Below the pieces are notes generated by a model, which was not told the origin of the DNA, ran no database searches, and saw nothing but the letters and a program-made list of their open reading frames with translations. A DNA stretch of 64,000 nucleotides from an uncultured Prevotella sp. (lineage in GTDB: Bacteria > Bacteroidota > Bacteroidia > Bacteroidales > Bacteroidaceae): positions 1-64,000 of the forward strand of contig CAAGIW010000022.1 in assembly GCA_900770025.1 (NCBI GenBank). Direction: 5' to 3'. The position numbers and the translations under genes are program-made. How positions within the stretch are numbered: position 1 is the stretch's first letter; every line of letters starts with the position of its first letter. Shown in pieces: positions 1 to 8,242 of this stretch.

Positions 1-256
1 AACGCAAAACGCACCGTTTTAGAACGCAAAACGCACCATTTTAGAAATCACCCAATTTGCTTTGGAATGCAAACAGCATCCAACTGGATTTTTGAAAGAA
101 TATTATCCTTTCATAATCAATCACTTATCTTACAATAGAATCGCTGTCTTCATTCTCCCTTCTCCTCCCCTTGGGGAGGTCGGGTGGGGCTTTTGTTCTT
201 TCTATCTCCTCCCCTTGGGGAGGCCGGGTGGGGCCTTTGTTTTTCATCCTCCTCCC
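1..256 (-). repeat. Composite dispersed repeat, copy A
   Basis: Read on the minus strand this has three modules: GC-rich palindromes (162-190 and 206-234, core CCTCCCC-TT-GGGGAGG, and a truncated third near 247-256), a middle module of about 90 bp (45-136), and a short array with a 22-bp period (1-44) built on GGTGCGTTTTGC. The same modules in the same order occur at 10950-11255 and 36759-37045. The copy starts at the window edge, so its true end is unknown. It lies just beyond the 3' end of the lipid-kinase gene. No credible protein is encoded. Confidence 0.85.
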
Positions 257-293
257 ATTATACCTGCCTCACGTTGGAGAGAACGCGCCACCT

Positions 294-1235
294 TTATTCC
301 GGAATGAGAAAACGGACAATCTCTTTGGCAATTGTTATCCTGAATGAACCTTTAGGATGGGCAAGCACTCTGCCGTCGATAGCCACCAAAGCATGAGGGG
401 CATCATGTATCTCCACGCAATGGGTGCGATAGGGATACACATTTTTGTGGTTGAGAAAACGCCCTGAAATCAACAGCCATAGTCCGGCAAAGAACTGCAA
501 CAGCGCAGGCTGGCACACCAACGAGGCATCGAGCCAGCCATTGTAGGGCACGGCATTGGGAGTTTGCCCATAGCCCGGACCATTGCCCACACACAGGTTC
601 ATCACCCTGCGCTGAACGGTTTCGGTGTTGATGGTAAGCCTCATCTTGTAGTCCATACGGTGGAAAACCATGAGCAGCAGAGAGATTATCCATGACAGGC
701 GTCTGGATCCTATAACACTTCGTGTCTGCCGGCGCAGGTTCATCATATCGGCAATGAACCCGATATTGACGCAGTTGACAAAATAGCGGTGACACTCATT
801 GTCAAACTTGTCACGATAGCGGATGCAACCCAAGTCGATAGGGCGCACACGATGTGCCATCAGCCAATCCACGGTTTGCTCAATGTTGGCTTCACGATAG
901 TTCCAAAACTTGGCAAAGTCGTTGAGGATGCCGTGAGGAATAAGGCCCAAAGCCACCTTATCGCGCACACTCTGCTCCATATCCATCAGACAGTTCACCG
1001 CATCATTGAGAGCCGAATCACCTCCCACAATGATGATGGTGGAATAACCATTATTGACAAGCATACGGGTGAGCCGCTGCACACCCTCCACACTCTCGCT
1101 CTGCACCAGGTCGTAAGTCACACCCTTGGCATCAAGAATGTTCACCAAACGCTCACGGTGCTTGCTGTTGCTCTTGAATCCATGCTTCGGGCAATACAGT
1201 ATGCCCCATCTTGTATCTTTGTCTGAAGAATCCAT
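294..1235 (-). CDS. YegS/diacylglycerol-kinase-like lipid kinase
   Basis: Protein of 313 aa resembling the diacylglycerol-kinase catalytic family (YegS, sphingosine-kinase type), which phosphorylates lipids with ATP at the membrane. The nucleotide-binding loop is at residues 70-74 (VGGDS, where the family usually has GGDGT), and GLIPHGILNDFAKFW at 97-111 corresponds to the family's GTxNDFA segment. The C-terminal half has the family's beta-rich layout, with FAGLWLLISGRF and a closing IDGRVL strand. It starts 84 bp after the end of miaA on the same strand, so the two may be co-transcribed. The replaced GGDGT and GTxND residues make substrate and even activity uncertain. The family call is fairly secure. 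Confidence 0.8.
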   Translation of the reverse strand: MDSSDKDTRWGILYCPKHGFKSNSKHRERLVNILDAKGVTYDLVQSESVEGVQRLTRMLVNNGYSTIIIVGGDSALNDAVNCLMDMEQSVRDKVALGLIPHGILNDFAKFWNYREANIEQTVDWLMAHRVRPIDLGCIRYRDKFDNECHRYFVNCVNIGFIADMMNLRRQTRSVIGSRRLSWIISLLLMVFHRMDYKMRLTINTETVQRRVMNLCVGNGPGYGQTPNAVPYNGWLDASLVCQPALLQFFAGLWLLISGRFLNHKNVYPYRTHCVEIHDAPHALVAIDGRVLAHPKGSFRITIAKEIVRFLIPE

Positions 1236-1319
1236 GTGGTGTCGCTCTATTGTTACCTATATATAATGTATCGTCGTTCTTTTGTTATATATAATAATGT
1301 ATCGGACAAAACTTTTTCG

Positions 1320-2255
1320 TCAATTCCCCGCCTGCTGCCGGCACAGCGACACAACCTGTTCCACCTTGTCGTGCAACGGTTGCATGGCATCTATCCAATG
1401 AATAACAAAGCCTCTGCGCTCCATGCCCCTGAACCACGTCATCTGGCGTTTGGCAAACTGGTGAATGGCTATTTCCAAACGGGTGAACATCTCCTGATAA
1501 CTGCATTGGCCCACGATATATTCGGTGACGAACTTGTATTCCAAGCCATAATACATGAGGTCTTCAGCAGCAATTCCTTCAGCCAATAAAGCGCGGATTT
1601 CATCCACCATACCCTCATCAAGCCTCTGCTTCAGGCGTCGGGTGATTTTGCGGCGACGCTCCTCACGGTCTATGGCCACACCTATCACCAAGGCATCCAT
1701 CTGGGGCAATACAGCCGACTCGCAGGTATGCTGCCCGTTGAATGTTTCTATTTCGATGGCACGAATGGCTCGCTGGGCAGTATCAACATCCGTGGTATTG
1801 TGCATGAAACTGCCGTTTTTCGCTTTCAGTTCACGCAGCATCTCCGTGAGCCGGTCTAAGGAGAGGTGTTCCAATTCTTTTCGCAATGCAGGATTCTCAG
1901 GCACTGCTGCCAGCCGATAACCTTTCAGAACGGCTTCGATATAAAGCCCCGTGCCTCCGCACAATATGGGTTGGCGCCCACGTTCCACGATGCCATTATA
2001 GGCAGCCAGGAAATCATGCTGATAGCGAAAGAGATTGTACTTGGTTCCCGGTTCTGCTATGTCAATCAGGTGGTAGGGAATCTGTGCGCCATCCACCACA
2101 TAGTCCTGCAGATCCTTGCCCGTGCCAATATCCATGCGTCTATACACCTGACGCGAGTCGGCACTGATTATCTCACCGCCCATACGGTGAGCCAATGCCG
2201 CTGCAAGCGCTGTCTTGCCGCTTGCCGTGGGCCCAAGAATTGTCAACAACTTCAT
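1320..2255 (-). CDS. miaA: tRNA dimethylallyltransferase
   Basis: MiaA transfers a dimethylallyl group to N6 of A37 in tRNAs that read codons starting with U. The 311-aa protein has the expected layout: P-loop GPTASGKT at residues 8-15, ISADSRQVYRRMDIGTGK near 29-47, GGTGLYIEA near 101, and the C-terminal tRNA-contacting segment QFAKRQMTWFRG near 267. Length is normal for the family. On the minus strand TACATTTG (plus 2261-2268) lies only 5 nt before the ATG, which fits a very short or absent leader. The lipid-kinase gene follows 84 bp downstream. Confidence 0.95.
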   Translation of the reverse strand: MKLLTILGPTASGKTALAAALAHRMGGEIISADSRQVYRRMDIGTGKDLQDYVVDGAQIPYHLIDIAEPGTKYNLFRYQHDFLAAYNGIVERGRQPILCGGTGLYIEAVLKGYRLAAVPENPALRKELEHLSLDRLTEMLRELKAKNGSFMHNTTDVDTAQRAIRAIEIETFNGQHTCESAVLPQMDALVIGVAIDREERRRKITRRLKQRLDEGMVDEIRALLAEGIAAEDLMYYGLEYKFVTEYIVGQCSYQEMFTRLEIAIHQFAKRQMTWFRGMERRGFVIHWIDAMQPLHDKVEQVVSLCRQQAGN

Positions 2256-2412
2256 GGTTGCAAATGTACAAAAAATAAATTGAAAACAACACCCTTAAAA
2301 CACAAGTATCTTCATTGGTCACTGAAAGTATATGCGTTTCTGTTCTGTTAAGCAAAACTGGCGTCAACATCAGAAGCACACGCCAAACCCATATTCACAG
2401 AGAGAAAGAAAC

Positions 2413-2446
2413 AAAAAGAGGATAAGCCCTTGTGGACCTATCCTCT
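2413..2446 (-). terminator. Intrinsic terminator after gap
   Basis: On the minus strand AGAGGATA (plus 2439-2446) pairs with TATCCTCT (plus 2417-2424) across a 14-nt loop, followed by a run of five T. It sits 30 bp after the gap stop codon. Confidence 0.75.
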
Positions 2447-2475
2447 GTATGTTGCATGATAAAAGATCAGGCAAA

Positions 2476-3486
2476 TTAGCCGTTCACCTTCTTCATGTGA
2501 GCGATGAGTTCGAGCACCTTGTTAGAGTAGCCGATCTCATTGTCATACCAAGAAACCACCTTTACGAAGGTATCGGTGAGAGCGATACCAGCCTTGGCGT
2601 CGAAGATAGAGGTACGGGTGTCGCCCAAGAAGTCAGAAGAAACCACTGCATCCTCGGTATAGCCGAGCACGCCCTTCAGTTCACCTTCAGAAGCTTCCTT
2701 CATTGCAGCGCAAATCTCTGCATAGGTAGCGGGCTTAGCAAGGTTCACGGTGAGGTCAACAACAGATACGTCGAGAGTGGGAACACGCATTGACATACCA
2801 GTCAGCTTGCCGTTGAGCTCGGGAATCACCTTACCTACTGCCTTGGCAGCACCTGTAGAAGAGGGGATGATATTGCCAGAAGCAGCACGGCCACCACGCC
2901 AGTCTTTCATAGAAGGACCGTCAACAGTCTTCTGGGTAGCGGTGGTAGAGTGTACGGTGGTCATCAAACCATCGGTGATACCGAACTTGTCGTGCAGAAC
3001 TTTGGCGATAGGAGCCAAGCAGTTGGTGGTGCAAGAAGCGTTGGAAACGAACTGGGTACCCTTCACATACTTGTCGAAGTTCACGCCGCAAACGAACATG
3101 GGGGTATCGTCCTTAGAAGGAGCAGACATCACCACATACTTTGCACCAGCCTCGATGTGAGCCTGAGCCTTCTCCTTGGTAAGGAACAGACCAGTTGACT
3201 CTACAACGTATTCAGCCTCTACCTCGTTCCATTTCAAGTCAGCGGGGTTGCGCTCAGCAGTAACGCGGATTTTCTTTCCGTTCACAATCAGAGTGCTGTT
3301 TTCTACGTCAGCCTCGATGGTGCCCTGGAATGCTCCGTGCATAGTGTCATACTTCAGCATGTAAGCCAAGTAATCTACGGGGCAAAGGTCGTTGATACCT
3401 ACTACCTGAATGTCATCGCGAGTCTGAGCTGCGCGGAAAACGAAACGACCGATACGGCCAAATCCGTTAATACCAATCTTAATCAT
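2476..3486 (-). CDS. gap: Glyceraldehyde-3-phosphate dehydrogenase, type I
   Basis: Cytosolic glycolytic enzyme converting glyceraldehyde-3-phosphate, NAD+ and phosphate to 1,3-bisphosphoglycerate. The 336-aa protein has the Rossmann loop GINGFGRIGR at residues 5-14, the active-site block SNASCTTNCLAP with the nucleophilic Cys near 152, the proton-acceptor His in VHSTTATQ, and the C-terminal SWYDNEIGYSNKV helix. It is monocistronic, with its own terminator. The upstream region is shared with divergent mscL; a minus-strand TAACTTTG (plus 3633-3640) could be its -7 element and would give a leader of about 140 nt. Confidence 0.97.
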   Translation of the reverse strand: MIKIGINGFGRIGRFVFRAAQTRDDIQVVGINDLCPVDYLAYMLKYDTMHGAFQGTIEADVENSTLIVNGKKIRVTAERNPADLKWNEVEAEYVVESTGLFLTKEKAQAHIEAGAKYVVMSAPSKDDTPMFVCGVNFDKYVKGTQFVSNASCTTNCLAPIAKVLHDKFGITDGLMTTVHSTTATQKTVDGPSMKDWRGGRAASGNIIPSSTGAAKAVGKVIPELNGKLTGMSMRVPTLDVSVVDLTVNLAKPATYAEICAAMKEASEGELKGVLGYTEDAVVSSDFLGDTRTSIFDAKAGIALTDTFVKVVSWYDNEIGYSNKVLELIAHMKKVNG

Positions 3487-3652
3487 CTTATAAATTTTAA
3501 ATTAAATGGGTTATTTATCCTATTGTCATAAAATTGTTATCTCTCGATGAGTGAGCGGGTTACTGAGACAAAAGCGACATAATGAGTAGCCAAACGCCAG
3601 CGAAGCCCGACACTTTTTCCTTTTTACGGGCGCAAAGTTACGATTTTTTTTC

Positions 3653-3660
3653 TACATTTG
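3653..3660 (+). promoter_or_regulatory. -7 element for mscL
   Basis: TACATTTG matches the Bacteroidetes -7 consensus TAnnTTTG and lies 42 nt upstream of the mscL ATG. No clear -33 TTTG is seen at the usual distance. A minus-strand candidate for gap overlaps this region (3633-3640), so the two divergent promoters are nearly back to back. Confidence 0.5.
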
Positions 3661-3702
3661 CAGCAAACTTTAGTATAAAAATTATCAAAAAAAATTCAAG
3701 AC

Positions 3703-4131
3703 ATGGGAAAATTCATCAATGAATTCAAAGAGTTTGCGGTAAAAGGAAACGCAGTGGATATGGCTGTCGGTGTGATCATCGGCGGTGCCTTTGGCAAGAT
3801 TGTTTCCTCGATAGTCAATGACATCATCATGCCCCCCATCGGCTACCTCATCGGCGGTGTGAAGTTCACAGATTTGAAAGCTGAACTGCCTGCCGTGCAT
3901 TTGGAGGGTGTGGCCTTGGAGCCTGTAACCATCAACTATGGCAACTTCCTGCAGACCACCTTCGACTTCATCATCATCGCATTCTGTGTATTCCTGTTGG
4001 TGAAAGGTATCAACAGACTGGCAAAGAAGAAGAAAAAGGAAGAGGAGGCCGCTCCAGCTGCTCCCCCTCAGCCCAGCAAGGAAGAGGTGCTGCTTACTGA
4101 AATACGCGACCTGCTGAAAGAAAAGAAATAA
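3703..4131 (+). CDS. mscL: Large-conductance mechanosensitive channel
   Basis: Inner-membrane channel that opens under membrane tension to release solutes during osmotic downshock. The 142-aa product has the MscL pattern: amphipathic N-terminus FINEFKEFAVKGN, pore helix NAVDMAVGVIIGGAFGKIV (about 18-36), the DIIMPPIGYLIGG turn, a second membrane helix FDFIIIAFCVFLLVKGI (about 88-104), then a basic/acidic cytoplasmic tail with Ala-Pro residues and a final amphipathic helix. Length is normal. It is transcribed alone and closed by a bidirectional hairpin at 4146-4196. Confidence 0.96.
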   Translation: MGKFINEFKEFAVKGNAVDMAVGVIIGGAFGKIVSSIVNDIIMPPIGYLIGGVKFTDLKAELPAVHLEGVALEPVTINYGNFLQTTFDFIIIAFCVFLLVKGINRLAKKKKKEEEAAPAAPPQPSKEEVLLTEIRDLLKEKK

Positions 4132-4145
4132 AGAATTGAAATATT

Positions 4146-4196
4146 AAAGGAAGTGGGGGATGTTGACAGTTTCAATATACCCCACTTCCTTTTTAA
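4146..4196. terminator. Bidirectional terminator between mscL and lipoprotein gene
   Basis: AAAGGAAGTGGGG (4146-4158) pairs with CCCCACTTCCTTT (4180-4192) and is followed by further T residues. The A-rich left side gives a T-run on the other strand too, so the hairpin can stop both convergent genes. Confidence 0.85.
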
Positions 4197-4205
4197 CAAG
4201 TTCCC

Positions 4206-4673
4206 TTACTGTTTCTTGAAATACAACCGAAGCATATCGCCACGCAGCACCATGGTGCTTCCGGTGAGTTGTTCCACCTGGAAAGTCTCATCGGTAGCGT
4301 TGATGCCATAGGGCCTCAATTCATCCAGGTCTTCTATTTCTGGATCGCCATGCGGACGGTCATTGTGACGGACATCATACACCCGCAGATGCGAATCGCC
4401 ATGCTCAAAGTGCATCACGAAGAGAGGTAACGGGTTGAGATCAAAGTTAGACGCCTGAAGCAAAGTGCCCTGCACTGCCCAATACAGCAGGCGGTTGGAA
4501 TAATCGCCCATCCTGCCCGTGGCCAATGTATCTATGCGTTCTAAATGCCAGAAGCCATCCAGATTTCCGTTTTCCGAATGTTCTATGGTGCATGCTGCAA
4601 GACATGCCACGAATGCGAGTGCCACAACACTTCTGCCACACCATTTGTTCAAGAAATTCATATTACACATCAT
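4206..4673 (-). CDS. Small lipoprotein, lipocalin-like (DUF4847 type)
   Basis: The 155-aa product has a lipoprotein signal: basic n-region NKWCGR, hydrophobic core, then lipobox LAAC near residue 28. The mature part (NLDGFWHLERIDTLATG, then alternating beta strands ending TMVLRGDMLRLYF) resembles small lipocalin-like domains of Bacteroidetes annotated as DUF4847 or lumazine-binding-like; the family number is from memory. Function is unknown. It starts 16 bp after the end of the Wzi gene on the same strand, so the two are probably one operon and both act at the cell envelope. The downstream hairpin is shared with mscL. Confidence 0.75.
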   Translation of the reverse strand: MMCNMNFLNKWCGRSVVALAFVACLAACTIEHSENGNLDGFWHLERIDTLATGRMGDYSNRLLYWAVQGTLLQASNFDLNPLPLFVMHFEHGDSHLRVYDVRHNDRPHGDPEIEDLDELRPYGINATDETFQVEQLTGSTMVLRGDMLRLYFKKQ

Positions 4674-4689
4674 CTCAGCTACTTTAAGT

Positions 4690-6261
4690 TCACTTGTTCA
4701 GAACACCACACTTCGATACCGTAATCTGCGCACCGCAGTTATGGCCTATGAGTTGTCCACTGTCTATTCCCCAGGCCACCTTGACACCCCATCCGCGCAT
4801 ACGCTTGCAAGCAAAACGATAGTCGGCCTCCACCATCACACTTCTGTTGTAGCGAGGCTGCGGATATGGCTTTTTATAAGTGCCGAAGCCCTCTTGCCAA
4901 GAGCCCAGCAGGCGATAAGAAAGCTGACTGTTTACAGCGCCTGCCACACCCACGTGCACAGCCTTCATGCGGTTGTTCTGCACATTTATCTCTCCGTTAT
5001 CATTATATATAGGTGAGCGATAGAGAGGATTGCCCATCACCTGTCCCCAGTGTTGCCATCCGGTATATATATAATGGTTGTAATATTCGTCGCGTCCACT
5101 GATATGGTCTTTCAATGCGGGGGTATGGTCATGATACACCGGACCGCTCTGGTATTTGGAATAGATATACTCTATCACCACATTCTTCAGCCACGTGCCG
5201 CGCTTCAGTTGCAGTTCGGCTCCCAGCATGATGTCACGGAAGTCATAAAGAAAATACCGACTGTCTTTCTTCACATTCCACTCATCTCCGGTGCCATAAC
5301 CATTATAGTCTAACTGGAACATGGAGGAATGGTCCTCGAAGAACTTGTCGGCATACACCCCGATCTTCCACGAAGGAGCATCATAGTTCACCTTTACCAG
5401 CCAACTTCCCAGCTGGTTGCCCTCCGCATTGCGGTAGGTGGTTTCTACCTGCTCGCCTCCGCTGGGAATAAGAGCATTCCAAAAATCGCGCAATCCGCTT
5501 GAGTTCTCCACCCGCCTCATTGTTCCGTCAACATCCTTCAGATAGGATGTGCCGCCAAACGTGCAAGCCATCTCCACACCCAGTTCCACCGAGAGCGGAT
5601 GCTTTCCATCCTCTTTCCCTATTTTCAGATAACCCGCCTTGGCATGATACAGGGCTCCGTCCACATACTTGCTTTGCTTGTTGGTAAACTCATGCTGCCA
5701 GCGCTGGTCGGTAAGTTTACCGTATGCCACAAAACCTTTGAGGTGTACCCAGTTGCCAAGCAGCGGCACCCGCCAATAATCCGGCAAGGCAATGCGCACC
5801 TGCGGCACCGGTCGGGCGTTGATGCCAAAGGTCTGACTTCCTGAAGAAAGTTGCTGATTCTTCAGTTCCATGGGATATTCCCTGCTGCCCACGGTAAGTT
5901 CTCCCTTGAGCCAGCGCAAGGTGGCATAGCATTGCTGCACCACCACGTTCGATGTAAAATGATGAGCCACGGCCACATCCACGCCATAGCCCCATGCCCA
6001 CCTGCGTGTGGAGTCTGCCTGCACAGGCCTTTCCACGCCAGCCATCAGGTAACCGTTGGCCGACTGTAGTGAACTGAGCCCGTGTTTGTTAGCATTCAGC
6101 CACAGGGGAGTACTTCCTTCCGACAGCGATGCCTGCATCTCTACACGGTATTTCACGTCTGAGAGCATCCTGTCAGTCCATTTCTGTGCCATCACACTCG
6201 TAGCACATCCTATGCCCAAAAGCATCCAGCACACCCAAAAAGGTCTGTTCATTCTATTCAT
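4690..6261 (-). CDS. Capsule assembly Wzi family outer-membrane protein
   Basis: Outer-membrane beta-barrel family related to Wzi, which helps anchor capsular polysaccharide. The 523-aa precursor has a signal peptide (hydrophobic WVCWMLLGIGCATSV, cleavage after VMA-Q near 25). The mature protein shows the family's opening (VKYRVEMQASLSEGSTPLWL, then NKHGLSS) and many alternating aromatic strands. Bacteroidetes members often have a conserved YNHY/HWGQ-type stretch, seen here as YYNHYIYTGWQHWGQVMGNPLY near 400. It is followed within 16 bp by a lipoprotein gene. No capsule biosynthesis genes are nearby, so the link to capsule rests on family only. Confidence 0.8.
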   Translation of the reverse strand: MNRMNRPFWVCWMLLGIGCATSVMAQKWTDRMLSDVKYRVEMQASLSEGSTPLWLNANKHGLSSLQSANGYLMAGVERPVQADSTRRWAWGYGVDVAVAHHFTSNVVVQQCYATLRWLKGELTVGSREYPMELKNQQLSSGSQTFGINARPVPQVRIALPDYWRVPLLGNWVHLKGFVAYGKLTDQRWQHEFTNKQSKYVDGALYHAKAGYLKIGKEDGKHPLSVELGVEMACTFGGTSYLKDVDGTMRRVENSSGLRDFWNALIPSGGEQVETTYRNAEGNQLGSWLVKVNYDAPSWKIGVYADKFFEDHSSMFQLDYNGYGTGDEWNVKKDSRYFLYDFRDIMLGAELQLKRGTWLKNVVIEYIYSKYQSGPVYHDHTPALKDHISGRDEYYNHYIYTGWQHWGQVMGNPLYRSPIYNDNGEINVQNNRMKAVHVGVAGAVNSQLSYRLLGSWQEGFGTYKKPYPQPRYNRSVMVEADYRFACKRMRGWGVKVAWGIDSGQLIGHNCGAQITVSKCGVLNK

Positions 6262-6331
6262 AACCAGTCACATACAACAACCCTTCCCCACATATTCAGA
6301 CTAAAACCCCATGCAGTCGCTCGCAAGAAGC

Positions 6332-6369
6332 AAAAAGGGCACCTCGCACTTCACAGCGACAGATGCCCT
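6332..6369 (-). terminator. Probable terminator after rhaD
   Basis: On the minus strand AGGGCA (plus 6364-6369) and TGCCCT (plus 6336-6341) can pair, with inner TCGC/GCGA pairing, followed by five T. It lies about 105 bp past the rhaD stop. Confidence 0.55.
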
Positions 6370-6474
6370 CATTACCATACATAGAGTAGTCTAAGAATAA
6401 TTTTTGAATATATGTAGTCAGTAGTTGTTTTTCTATACTTTAAACTCTCTACCCGTTCAACTTGCCAGAAGAAA

Positions 6475-7284
6475 TTATCTGGGCAGGTTGAATGCTTTGG
6501 TCATCTCCGCCATCTGAGCATCACTCATGCCCTCGGGCTCGTAGCCCATGCACTTGGCGTTGATATATATCTTGGCACTCTTGGAGAGCACGTCTATCTG
6601 ATCGAAGGCATCCATCACGTCCAAACCCTTTGCAAACACGCCATGCTTCTCCCACATCACCACGTCATAGTCTTCCAATTCGCGAAGGGTGGCATCAGCC
6701 AGTTCGTTGGAACCTGGCAGGGTATAAGGCACGATGCCCAGTCCTAACGGACAGAATGCCTTGGTCTCGGGAATCATCGACCACAATATCTTGGTAAGCA
6801 CATCCTTGCCCAAGAACTTAGGATTGTGGCTCATGGCCACCAACTCGATGGGATGGGTATGCACAGTGGCCTTGTAGGGCGACCCGCTCTCGATGAGATG
6901 TGCATGAACGGTGAGGTGAGAAGGCAACTCACTGGTAGGCATCACGGCATTGTCGGCAATGATGACATAGCTTGCACAGTCGTCAAGAATACGGATGATG
7001 CTTCCATTGTCCATGGGCCAGCGTGCCAAATCGCGCATACGCTTGCCCGTGCCCTTGCAGTAGAAGTAGCATCCTTTCAAGGCAGGAAGGGTGACTCCGA
7101 TGGGTTTTACCTCGCTGATGGCAGGCAGGTTGCGGATTTCGTCGTCCACATAGTCAGTAACATTGACGGTAATGTTTCCGCCGTTTCGTTCGGCCCACCC
7201 GTTTTGCCACAAGTAACCGGCCACTTCTGCAATCTTCATCACTTCAGCCTTCAATGCTGCTCTGTTGTCTAATATACTGCTCAT
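6475..7284 (-). CDS. rhaD: Rhamnulose-1-phosphate aldolase
   Basis: Class II zinc aldolase splitting L-rhamnulose-1-phosphate into dihydroxyacetone phosphate and L-lactaldehyde. The 269-aa protein shows NGWAERNGGNITVNV near 29-43, the metal ligands in HLTVHAH and KATVHTHPIEL (about 123-147), the MIPETKAFCPLGLGIVPY stretch and a third His in WEKHGVFAKG. Length is normal. No rhaA, rhaB or rhaT adjoins it, so the rest of the rhamnose pathway must lie elsewhere. It would process rhamnose released by the GH78 enzyme encoded near 55 kb. On the minus strand TAACTTTG (plus 7328-7335) is a candidate -7 element. Confidence 0.92.
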   Translation of the reverse strand: MSSILDNRAALKAEVMKIAEVAGYLWQNGWAERNGGNITVNVTDYVDDEIRNLPAISEVKPIGVTLPALKGCYFYCKGTGKRMRDLARWPMDNGSIIRILDDCASYVIIADNAVMPTSELPSHLTVHAHLIESGSPYKATVHTHPIELVAMSHNPKFLGKDVLTKILWSMIPETKAFCPLGLGIVPYTLPGSNELADATLRELEDYDVVMWEKHGVFAKGLDVMDAFDQIDVLSKSAKIYINAKCMGYEPEGMSDAQMAEMTKAFNLPR

Positions 7285-7482
7285 GTTTTAAAGTTATTTC
7301 AGAAAGTTTTTTCAAAGTTGTGTGATGCAAAGTTAAACGTTAAAGGATTGCCAAAACCTTGTTTTTTGATTTTTAAACCATTACTTTTTGATTTTTCATT
7401 GATTTGAATCAAATATAACCGTTCATTGCAACTCTATGGCAGCAGAGGATGCCAGACGCTGCAGGAAAAAACAATTTGCATT

Positions 7483-7515
7483 TTTGGGCAGTATCAAAAA
7501 ATTTGTCTAAATTTG
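7483..7515 (+). promoter_or_regulatory. Promoter, leaderless type
   Basis: TTTG (7483-7486), 21-nt spacer, TAAATTTG (7508-7515). The ATG of the following gene is only 6 nt further on, so transcription should start at or next to the start codon. Confidence 0.75.
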
Positions 7516-7521
7516 CATCCC

Positions 7522-8124
7522 ATGAAAGAGTGTGAAAAACAGGTGATATGGAGCGAGAATGTGGTGATTGCCGATGCCGACTATATAGATAAGGTGTCGT
7601 TCAACCTCATCGTCAACTTTGAGCGAATGCTCAACAGGCGTATTCCCCAGGCTGATTTGGCGCGGTGGATTGACTGTATCGCATTGGACGGAGGCATACG
7701 CGAGGGCGACAACCATGTGCAGGTAATCCTGATCCACAGCAAGCAACAGGAGGCATTGGCCAACTTCCGCCCCTCTAACTATGCCACAGAGCTCAACGGC
7801 ATGGCGTTCAGAGACCACCTCGGAGAGTTTGCCATCAGCGCCTTTCCCACCGAACCGATAGTGACACAGCAGGATTTTCTGCTCGACATACTGAGTATGG
7901 CGTGTGCTCAAGACAGCATCAAGCGCATCATGCTGATTGCCGATACCACACAGATGTTGGGCAAGATAAAGGCAGTGCTCAAGCATGTGGACGAGGAAAA
8001 GAAGCGCATCACCCTGTTCGACATGCAGCCCCTGACGCCAGGACCCTACCGACAGGAAATCTTAGGCTACTCGCTGATGAACGCCATGGGCATCAAGTCG
8101 GAGGAGTTCAGCCAGGCACAGTAG
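7522..8124 (+). CDS. Conserved-looking protein of unknown function
   Basis: Protein of 200 aa, starting MKECEKQVIWSENVV. I do not recognise it with certainty. It has no signal peptide or membrane segment, so it is probably cytosolic. Blocks such as VVIADADYIDKVSFNLIVNFERM and the final LGYSLMNAMGIKSEEF look structured and well conserved. A longer reading starting at 7426 is open, but the promoter at 7483-7515 lies inside it, so 7522 is preferred. A carboxynorspermidine dehydrogenase gene follows after 118 bp and recA after that, all on the same strand, so it may share a transcript with them. No function is assigned. Confidence 0.8.
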   Translation: MKECEKQVIWSENVVIADADYIDKVSFNLIVNFERMLNRRIPQADLARWIDCIALDGGIREGDNHVQVILIHSKQQEALANFRPSNYATELNGMAFRDHLGEFAISAFPTEPIVTQQDFLLDILSMACAQDSIKRIMLIADTTQMLGKIKAVLKHVDEEKKRITLFDMQPLTPGPYRQEILGYSLMNAMGIKSEEFSQAQ

Positions 8125-8242
8125 GCTCAACCGCACATATCGAAACACAAGACATACCGACAACAGACCCCTACCTGCCTCGTCTCCGTCAGGAGTCCGG
8201 CAGTGTAATACAAACGAAAAATCATAAAAACATCAAAGAACA

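Noticed and set aside
62..396. Short plus-strand reading frames with PPLGE/GRPGG-like peptides
   Set aside because: They are translations of the GC-rich palindromic repeat and recur in the other repeat copies in different frames.
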